Source: Nocardia sp. NRRL S-836
GTDB taxonomy: Bacteria; Actinomycetota; Actinomycetes; Mycobacteriales; Pseudonocardiaceae
Length of the DNA stretch: 64,000 bases
NCBI RefSeq assembly: GCF_001279525.1
Contig: NZ_LGDY01000001.1
Location: forward strand, 1 to 64,000
Direction of reading: 5' to 3'
The translations under genes were made by a program, and so were the position numbers. Below the pieces are notes generated by a model. That model worked only from the letters and a program-made list of their open reading frames with translations. It did no database searches and was not told the origin of the DNA. Positions 1 through 6,619 of the stretch are shown here, piece by piece. Each line of letters begins with the position of its first letter. Within the stretch, counting starts at the first letter, position 1.

Positions 1-1
1 C

Positions 2-190
2 CGAGCCCGCCGCGGCCGGGCCGGAGGCCGCCCACCCGCCTTCGATCCGGTGATCTACAAGCGCCGCAACGTCGTCGAACGCTGCTTCAACCGGCTCAAA
101 CAGTTCCGCGCGATCGCCACCCGCTACGACAAGACCGCCCTGTCCTACCAAGCCATGATCGACCTGGCCACTCTCACACTCTGGCTTTGA
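2..190 (+). CDS. IS5-type transposase, C-terminal end (cut by left edge)
   Basis: The reading frame enters from the left edge and ends at a TGA. About 50 residues match the C-terminus of IS5-group DDE transposases: KRRNVVERCFNRLKQ contains the conserved Glu of the catalytic triad, followed by ATRYDKTALSYQAM and a hydrophobic tail LATLTLWL. The first dozen codons are Arg/Pro/Gly-rich and fit the family less well, so an in-frame change near the edge is possible. A terminal inverted repeat cannot be judged because only one end is visible. It marks the left part of the island as an insertion site. Confidence 0.75.
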   Translation, partial: RARRGRAGGRPPAFDPVIYKRRNVVERCFNRLKQFRAIATRYDKTALSYQAMIDLATLTLWL

Positions 191-204
191 GGACAGGCCC
201 TAGG

Positions 205-1000
205 ACGGTGTCAGCGGCGCGGAACACGTTGTGGTGGCCGGAGGCGGGGGTGGGGTCCGGTGGAGTTGGGTAGTCCTGTGCATGAGGCGTTGATGGTGTT
301 GCTGGGTGCGCAGCCGCAGCGTGGGGTGGCGCGGCAGCGGGTGCTGGCGGCGATGCGGTCTCAGACGCGGTTGCAGGGTCGGTTTCTGGGGGGTCATCCG
401 CCGTCTGGGTATCGTTTAGTTGATGGTGGTCAGCATCCGAATCCGGTGCATGCGGGGTAGGCGGGTGCACGTATCAGCACCGGATCCGGTGACTTCTTCG
501 TGGGTGCGGTGGTGTCCGCCAAACGTGCTCGGGGGCGGACGGTGGCGATTATTCTGGGGAATCTGCGTTATGCTGGCCGACAAGTGTGGAATCGAAGTAG
601 TACGACCGGCCACAAACCGGGTGGGCTTACTAGTGGCCGCGACGCACGAGCGTTGCAGCACAACCCGGTTAGCGAGTGGGAGGTGTCCGAGCAGATCGCG
701 CACGAGCCACTCGTGGATGACGAGACGTTCGTCGCGGTGCGGAAATGCGAGTGGCGAAGCCTGCCAAGTACGGCAAGGTCCAGCGCTGTCTGCTTGCAGG
801 TCTCGTTGTATGTGGGCTGTATGGCGACTGATGGATGGGCGCTGGGTTCGCGGGCGAGCGGGCTATCGATGTCGACATGGCTCCAGCAGCGCCAAGCGCC
901 GCTCCGACGCGAACCGCGATACCTTTATGTCCGAATCGAGCGCGCTCTCGCGGACACCGCGAGCGGCCGAGGATGAGTCGCACAGCTGGACAAGTTCGCG
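205..1000 (+). pseudogene. Decayed large serine recombinase
   Basis: Recognisable recombinase sequence is spread over all three plus frames. Around 260-460 the frame reads PVHEALMVLLGAQPQ, VLAAMRSQT, LQGRFLGGHPPSGYRLVD. From about 540 another frame reads VAIILGNLRYAGRQVWNR, HKPGGLTSGRDARA, IAHEPLVDDETFVAV. Near 830-860 a third frame gives RWVRGRAGYRCRHG, the end of the zinc-ribbon region. These are blocks of the recombinase and zinc beta-ribbon domains of actinobacterial large serine recombinases, in the right order but broken by frameshifts and lacking the N-terminal catalytic domain. I see no intact product. A following open stretch at 986-1141 (51 codons before its stop) is not recognised. 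Confidence 0.75.
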
Positions 1001-1195
1001 AGCTTGCTGGTGACAGTGACGTATCCGGTGAGGGGACAGGCAGTTCGCCGTCACCCTTTCTCGGATCGCGCCAAGGTTCTCGATGCGCTTCTGCTCGGTT
1101 TTGCCAACGGGGTGACCGTGCTGTGGGTGCAGGAGGCGTAGAAGATAGCGAGTCTGCCGTCCGGCAAACCTCGCAATCATCTCTCGACTGATCGG

Positions 1196-3046
1196 TCACG
1201 TCTTGCTCCCGATCACGATGAGATCCGCGCCAGATCCCGCGACCGATGACCACGCCGAGTTGAGCAGATCCTCCAGTAGCCTCAACCGGAGCAGGTCATC
1301 GCTTGGACTGCCCGAGCTCTTCCGCAGCCGTTGGTAGGTGAGTTCGCTGACGTGCGGCTGGATGATCACCACCTGCCTCTTGTCCATGGCATCCCTGCAT
1401 TCGAGCGACTCGAGGAAGTCGGCGCGGTCGGGGACGCGGACGCCATCGCTCCAGCAGGCGAGCCGATGTGCCTTCGGTGGCTCCAGTCGCGGCCGCAACA
1501 GCCGGGGATCGAGGAAACCGATGTTCTTGGTGGCCTGGCTGACGACGACCTCGAACGCGTGCACCGACACCCGGCGTCCGGCCACGGCGGAGTTGGCGCC
1601 CTTCACGTGGATGAGGCTGAGCAATCCGTCGTGCGCGATGTGTACGAAGTCGGCCACCTCGCCCGGGCCGTCGTCGCAGATGAGCCAGCCGTCGCGAAAG
1701 TGCTCGACGACCCACCCGAACAAAGAGTTGTCCTGCGGTCCTCCGGTGTTCGCATGGATCTCTTGTGCGGACGCGCCCGGCGGTTTCTCCTCGTCGATCG
1801 CGAAGCCGGTAAAGTCCTGGAACTTCCATCGGGGGAACGGGGTCTCGGGCAGCTTTGTCTCCCAGACTTGGCCTCCGTTGTACGTGTGACCGGTCCGGTA
1901 GTAAACGGTCAGCAGCCTGCCGGCGTGGTCAAGTGCGTCGAGCACGTGACGTTGCGGTGTGAGCGACGCGGGGCAGGTGCGGTCGACGCCGAGGTCGAGG
2001 ACGACGTTCGTGGACGTCTGCGTCTTCTTCGGTTTGATCGCGGTCCAGCCGCCCCCTGGGGAGTCGACGTGCAACCGGAACCGAGCCGAGGTGGGACTTC
2101 CCTCGACGGTGAGGACGGCGTCTTGGAGGAACCCGGCGGCTTCGCGCAACTCGTCGGACGCGTTCGGTGGCAGATTGTCCGGGCCGGTGACCATGACCTC
2201 GAAGGCACCCTGCAGCAGCGACAGGTCCGTGACCTCGTTGGCGAAGTGCGGCAGCACGTCGTGATGCGTCCCGGCGGCAAGCTCTTTCTCGAGCAGGACG
2301 AGTAGTTCCGACACTGCGGCTAGGAACGTGCGGAAGTCCGCTGTGGCCCTCCACCACACCGAGGAGTCACCGGGGTTGCAGCCGACCGTACCCTTGAGTA
2401 CCTGGAGATCAGGTTGCTCGGGCAGTTCCGCACGTGCCGCGCTCACCGCGAACGACGCGTCCTCGTGCGGGCGGATCGTGTCCTGGAGCTGTATGCCGCT
2501 GGTGTTCTTGGTGTCCGGCTTGGTCGTGAGCCGAGGGTGCGTTCCCTTGAGCCAGAAGCCTTTGGCCTGCCCACGAAGTAGCGCGCTCTTGAGCACGGCA
2601 GGCGGAACGCGGCGAAACGGCGGCCGCGGCTCCTTGTCGAGCCAGTTCAGCAGCCGGTCCTCGGTGGAGCCGTCGGTGTGCACGGCCACGAGCCGGCCTC
2701 TGCGCAGGGCGACGCTCAGATGGTGGACGATGTCGGTGAAGTTCGTGTCGAGCCCCGCCCAGGCAGGCGGCTTCTGCAGCTGGGTGACGAAGCCTTCGAG
2801 GTTGTCGATGCCCAGCTCGGGTGCGCCGAGCGCAACCATGGCCGCGTCGGCGGGTTCTTCCTCCGCGCTGGCCGCCACGATGCTCACACTGCGCCCCGGC
2901 AAGGAGCGTCCCGGCGTGCGCAGGAAGGCCATGAGGGTCGCGAAGGCGGCGGGAAGGTTGACTGAGTCGCATTCGAGCACGGTCATGGAGATGTACGGGC
3001 GCACGGCGTTCCAGCGCAGGAGCGCGGGAGGGTTAACAGCTGTCAT
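1196..3046 (-). CDS. Unknown 616-residue protein with a possible C-terminal nuclease-like domain
   Basis: The ATG start has a GAGG ribosome site about 9 bases upstream. I do not recognise the N-terminal 430 residues, which show no signal peptide or membrane segment. Residues 445-510 have a pattern reminiscent of PD-(D/E)xK nuclease folds: acidic DDGPGE, then ADF (Asp466), a strand SLIHVKG with Lys482, and a later helix with Gln504. A similar block (an AD-hydrophobic strand, then H-x-K) occurs at the end of some actinobacterial helicase-type proteins, as I recall. His stands where Glu/Asp is usual, so catalysis is uncertain. It lies in the defence island, in the same direction as the membrane-protein gene that starts at 4039. 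The nuclease idea is inference; the protein itself is well supported as a gene. Confidence 0.7.
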   Translation of the reverse strand: MTAVNPPALLRWNAVRPYISMTVLECDSVNLPAAFATLMAFLRTPGRSLPGRSVSIVAASAEEEPADAAMVALGAPELGIDNLEGFVTQLQKPPAWAGLDTNFTDIVHHLSVALRRGRLVAVHTDGSTEDRLLNWLDKEPRPPFRRVPPAVLKSALLRGQAKGFWLKGTHPRLTTKPDTKNTSGIQLQDTIRPHEDASFAVSAARAELPEQPDLQVLKGTVGCNPGDSSVWWRATADFRTFLAAVSELLVLLEKELAAGTHHDVLPHFANEVTDLSLLQGAFEVMVTGPDNLPPNASDELREAAGFLQDAVLTVEGSPTSARFRLHVDSPGGGWTAIKPKKTQTSTNVVLDLGVDRTCPASLTPQRHVLDALDHAGRLLTVYYRTGHTYNGGQVWETKLPETPFPRWKFQDFTGFAIDEEKPPGASAQEIHANTGGPQDNSLFGWVVEHFRDGWLICDDGPGEVADFVHIAHDGLLSLIHVKGANSAVAGRRVSVHAFEVVVSQATKNIGFLDPRLLRPRLEPPKAHRLACWSDGVRVPDRADFLESLECRDAMDKRQVVIIQPHVSELTYQRLRKSSGSPSDDLLRLRLLEDLLNSAWSSVAGSGADLIVIGSKT

Positions 3047-3175
3047 GGTGCGCCTCGTGGTCGGATGCTGCTCCTCATTGGACTGCCTCGGTCAGCCTGA
3101 TTTTCCTGGTCAGGTGCGCGAATACTGGACTTTGTCCCATATTTGTCATCTAACTGTCCACATGAGGCGAGCTGG

Positions 3176-4039
3176 CTACTCGCACTCCAGGCTTGGGCCG
3201 ATCGTGCACCGGACGGCGTTCGCGTCACTGCTCGTGCGGAATGGCTTGCCGTGGTCGTCGACGGTCAGCACGCCGGATTCGCCCGCGGACGACCAGTAGA
3301 CGTCGACCACCCACTTGCAGTCGCACTTCACCGTCATGGCGTTGAACATGAACGTCTCCGCGTCCGACTCCGCGACCCGGTAGGGGAACTTGATGGGTTT
3401 GCTGTCGAATTCCTGCATCCCCTCCATGGTGACACCCGGCTCCAGGACGCTGGTAGACACCGATTTCGGCGGCTCCGCGTCGAGGTCGACGTTCATCCAC
3501 CGCCACGCCCATTGGTCCCCGCACTGCCTGTGCACGAGGGTTCCGGTGATGGGCGCGCCCCGCTGCACCACCCGCACCTGCATGTTGGTCAGCACCACCT
3601 GCGTCGCCGTGCGGCCCTGGATGGCGAACTGCACGTGCGCCCCACCGATCGCGCTTGCCGCCGCGGCGCCATCCGCACCCGCGGACCAGTCACGCCACCC
3701 ATGCTGCATGGCAGTGTTGGTGGCGAACTGGGAGACGTCCACCTGTGCGGGTGGCCTCGGTACGATCCACGAGGTGCCGCACGTCGGGGTGACTGGATCC
3801 GCGGCGACTGTGAGCGGAGATTCGCTCGAAGCCTTGCGGTACTGGACGAAACCGATCGTTCCTCCGATGATCAGCAACGCGGCTGCTCCGACTGTGACGG
3901 AGATGCGCACCTTCTTGTTCTGGAAGAGCTGGCGGCCGACTCTTACGTGCATGTCGCCGGTGACCTGGGAGGTGATCGTCAGGTTGCCGTCACCGCGCAC
4001 ATCGCTGCGATTCCGTCTGTCCTTGCCCTTGGCGCTCAT
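3176..4039 (-). CDS. Single-pass membrane protein of unknown function
   Basis: A 287-residue protein read from the ATG at 4039, which has AGAGGA 7 bases upstream; an in-frame ATG at 4069 has no good ribosome site. The N-terminus is basic and hydrophilic. Residues 15-35 form a short beta-like stretch (GNLTITSQVTG, then DMHVRVG). One transmembrane helix spans about residues 44-65 (VRISVTVGAAALLIIGGTIGF). The C-terminal 220 residues should lie outside the membrane and include five cysteines, CDCKW among them, that could form disulfides. No family is recognised. It sits 129 bases upstream of the 616-residue gene in the same direction, so the two may be co-transcribed. A role in the island's immunity functions is only suggested by location. 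Confidence 0.65.
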   Translation of the reverse strand: MSAKGKDRRNRSDVRGDGNLTITSQVTGDMHVRVGRQLFQNKKVRISVTVGAAALLIIGGTIGFVQYRKASSESPLTVAADPVTPTCGTSWIVPRPPAQVDVSQFATNTAMQHGWRDWSAGADGAAAASAIGGAHVQFAIQGRTATQVVLTNMQVRVVQRGAPITGTLVHRQCGDQWAWRWMNVDLDAEPPKSVSTSVLEPGVTMEGMQEFDSKPIKFPYRVAESDAETFMFNAMTVKCDCKWVVDVYWSSAGESGVLTVDDHGKPFRTSSDANAVRCTIGPSLECE

Positions 4040-4154
4040 CGGCGGGTCCTCTGTGATCGGCGGGTGCATCGTTCATCGCCGAATGCTCACGTTTTGTGTG
4101 CCTCTTACCCAGAAATTCACCTGATCGGGTGCTGGGTCCTGATGGCTCGATCGA

Positions 4155-4912
4155 TCAGGCGGGCCGTAAGAGTGAACTGCACTTCTGCAGTGCCCACGGC
4201 CAGGCCTGGAGGCGGTCGGACGCGTCAACGAACAGGCCGGTGTTGTCGTTCTCGCGGAGCTGAGCCAGCAGACAACCAGCTGCATCGCTGCCGGCGACAG
4301 GACCGGCAGCACCTCGAAAGTCACCTTGAACGCCCCGCCGCGGACTTGCGGTCCCCATCTCGCTCGGCGGCTAGAACGTTCCTTTCCTAATCGCAAAGCA
4401 GTTCGAGGAGGACCGCGCGGGGACGTCGTAGTTGTTCACGAGCGACGCCGCCTGTTCGAGGGCGAGCGGCAGGTTGTTTAACGCGTCGGCGATGAGCTCC
4501 GCGTCGTCCTCGTTGAGAGCGGGGCCAGCTTCCGCAGCAGGTTCACCGCCTCCCCACAGATGAGTTCTTCCACGGGGATCGGCGTGTCGACCGCCTGCCA
4601 GTTCGGGTTCCGCGACGGGATCAGGACGTGTCCAGGCCCGTGCGGCAAGAACTTCGCCAGCGTGTCCGGGTTTGTGACATGGCGAAGATGATCAACCAGC
4701 GGTCGAGCTGTCGCAGCTGCCCGAACAGCTGCGTCACCGACGCCGAGCTGCGGTCTGCAGCGCGTGCGCGAGCTCGGCGAGGCGGTCGGGCACGACGGCC
4801 GGATCCTCGAGGGGGAACCCGCCATATCACGTCGTAGTTTCTCGCTGAACCGATGTGCGGAACTGCTTGGACCGTTTGGAGCAGCGCTCGACGACGTCGC
4901 AGAGCCTGTCAC
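4155..4912 (-). pseudogene. Decayed NB-ARC/STAND ATPase
   Basis: Fragments of an NB-ARC ATPase of the type found with TPR tails in actinobacteria appear in different minus frames. Reading down from 4912, one frame gives AHRFSEK, then another gives DxIWRVPP, then QLFGQLRQLDRWLIIF (Walker B strand), then VTNPDTLAKFLPHGPGHVLIPSRNPNW (sensor region; first frame again), then NNLPLALEQAASLVNNYDVPA (GxP motif). A last piece ends at 4155 with LAQLRENDNTGLFVDASDRLQAWPWALQKC. The Walker A loop is not found, and the TPR tail is missing. Several single-base shifts separate the blocks, so it cannot make a working protein. It shows that a further STAND gene once stood in this island. Confidence 0.7.
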
Positions 4913-5009
4913 CGGTTGAGTCTTTCGCCTTATGTCCGGCGATCTGGTCTGTGCGCTCGAGAATCAGGGCCTTGATTCATCGCTGTCGTAACGAGGTGCG
5001 GGTGCTCGG

Positions 5010-5191
5010 GTGGGTGTAGGCCTTGACGGCGGTCACCCTCCGACTTGCACCCGCTGCCCGTCCACGTCGATGTCACCGAGGTCGTCGAGCAGACGCAACA
5101 ACTGCGGGTTTGTCTCCGGCCTGCCCTGGCGTGAGGATTACCGCCAGGGCACACTGGCCGCGTCAACGGCCAGGTGCAGCTTCGCGCTCAT
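5010..5191 (-). pseudogene. IS5-type transposase fragment
   Basis: From 5191 downward the minus strand reads MSAKLHLAVDAASVP and, after a shift, ALAVILTPGQAGDKP and then QLLRLLDDLGDIDVDGQRVQVGG. These match the central part of IS5-group transposases (KIHLAVD...LTPGQAGD). Frameshifts and missing ends show it is a dead remnant. It abuts an IS3 remnant on the other strand, so at least two insertions have occurred here. Confidence 0.65.
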
Positions 5192-5207
5192 GGAATGTGC
5201 GAACTGA

Positions 5208-5312
5208 TACAAAAACGCCCGCCTGCACTCGCGTCTGAATTACCTGACTCCGGCCCAGTACGAAGCCGCGTTCTATGTTCAACACCCGCCACGCCGACCG
5301 GCGCTGGTCTGA
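5208..5312 (+). pseudogene. IS3-type transposase C-terminal fragment
   Basis: Thirty-four codons ending in TGA read YKNARLHSRLNYLTPAQYE and continue AAFYVQHPP. This is the typical end of the IS3 OrfB integrase domain (HSxLxYLTPAxYE). The catalytic part is absent; the upstream neighbour is IS5 sequence on the opposite strand. Confidence 0.7.
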
Positions 5313-5389
5313 AACCGAGGCCGGTCTCAAATCCGCGACGGTTCATCTCCCGCTCACTAGGATCTTGACCGGAAACGATCTCGCCGTCG

Positions 5390-5647
5390 TTACCCGCGCT
5401 GCTTTGACTTCTTCTGAGACAGCACCCATCGGACGACGTTTAGCGTGATGTCGTGGCGGTTGTGGATCTTGCGGAAGTGGGCGTGGATGCGGTCCGGGCC
5501 CCACTCGCGGTGGCGTCGGGCGTGTTCGAGGATCAGATCCTGCACCTGCTGTGACGGTGGCTGTAATGGCTTTCCGGGTTCATCGGGCCTGTCCTCTGGC
5601 CGGATGTCGAGGTGCACGCGTCGGCCGGTGTCGTCGTCGTACGTCAT
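5390..5647 (-). CDS. Small protein with an HTH_21-like helix-turn-helix segment
   Basis: Eighty-five residues from the ATG at 5647, preceded by GGAGGGGG about 8 bases away; an in-frame GTG at 5665 overlaps that site and is less likely. The N-terminal third is acidic and polar. Residues from about 48 read HARRHREWGPDRIHAHFRK, then HDITLNVVRWVLSQ, which resembles the short helix-turn-helix that precedes the integrase domain in IS3 transposases (WGxRRIHxxL...). It may be a DNA-binding scrap of mobile origin or a small regulator. It is divergent from the response-regulator-like gene at 5863, about 215 bases away. Confidence 0.45.
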   Translation of the reverse strand: MTYDDDTGRRVHLDIRPEDRPDEPGKPLQPPSQQVQDLILEHARRHREWGPDRIHAHFRKIHNRHDITLNVVRWVLSQKKSKQRG

Positions 5648-5862
5648 CCGTATCGCCCCCTCCACACGAAGCTATGAACCGGTGCTCCTGCGGGTCCATG
5701 ACGAATCCGCTGGCAGGGTGCCGACCAACGCTGGCACGACCCTGACGGGCACGCTGCACTTCCCCGCGCCGAAGAGGGATGATCTCCGGGCGCTTGCCGT
5801 CCGGGCTCCGTCGTGCACCGTCGAGCGTGAGGATGTGAACTGGGAAGGAATCATCTGTCACC

Positions 5863-6462
5863 GTGGTTGTCCGCGTCGCGGTCGTGGATCCGCTACCCGT
5901 GTTCCAGCAAGGCGTTTCCGGGATTCTGGCTGGAGCGGGATACGTGGTCGAGATGCCGGTGGACGTGGTGGCGTGGGTTCGGCGCGCGAAGGTGTCGATC
6001 GTGCTGTTGACGTTGCTGTCGGAGGAGGACTGGGACGTTCTCGACCGCCTGTGCGGTACGTTGGGCTCCCAGGTCGTGATTGCGGTGCTGGAAGGTGATC
6101 CCGCCGCCTCGGGAGCCAGGGCCGTGCGGCTCGGTGCGAGGTCGGTGCTGCCGCGTTCGACGACCGTGGACGCGCTCCGACAGACGGTGGAGGCGACGAT
6201 CGGCGGCCAGGCCGTGATGCCGGCCGCTGTTGCCGCGGTCCTGGCCGCCGGCTCCCACACGGACACGCAAAGCCCGCTGTCAGCCGAGCAACTGTCCTGG
6301 TTGCGAGATCTGGCGCGTGGTACGACTGTGGCGCGGTTGGCGAGCCGGGCCGGCTACTCCGAGCGGGCGATGTTTCGGCTGTTGCGGGCGCTGTATCAGC
6401 AGATGGGCGTCAATGGCAGGCTCCAAGCCGTCATTCGAGCCCAGGAGCTGCACTGGTTGTGA
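5863..6462 (+). CDS. Response-regulator-like protein without the phospho-acceptor Asp
   Basis: A 199-residue protein in the NarL/LuxR layout. The receiver-like part (residues 3-115) begins RVAVVDPLPVFQQG, keeping one acidic-pocket Asp (Asp9), but the strand that should end in the phosphorylated Asp reads SIVLLT, with Thr50 at that place. The Lys near the end of the fold is replaced (VLPRST). The C-terminal 60 residues (SAEQLSWLRDLARG, then RAGYSERAMFRLLRALY) fit a weak LuxR-type helix-turn-helix. The start is a GTG; GGAAGGA lies 13 bases upstream, rather far. No kinase gene is adjacent, so it may act as a phosphorylation-independent regulator of island genes. Target unknown. Confidence 0.6.
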   Translation: MVVRVAVVDPLPVFQQGVSGILAGAGYVVEMPVDVVAWVRRAKVSIVLLTLLSEEDWDVLDRLCGTLGSQVVIAVLEGDPAASGARAVRLGARSVLPRSTTVDALRQTVEATIGGQAVMPAAVAAVLAAGSHTDTQSPLSAEQLSWLRDLARGTTVARLASRAGYSERAMFRLLRALYQQMGVNGRLQAVIRAQELHWL

Positions 6463-6619
6463 GACGTCTAGACGGTTGATGGCAAGGTTCTGCGAGGCTG
6501 GCGCAAGCGGGCGCAGAGTCGGCGGCGCCGGGTCAATGTGATCGGGAGACGTCGTTTCCGCGACGTTTCATCCACAGCGATCGACAGCCTCGGCCCGTCA
6601 CCGAGTTACGAGAGAGCCT

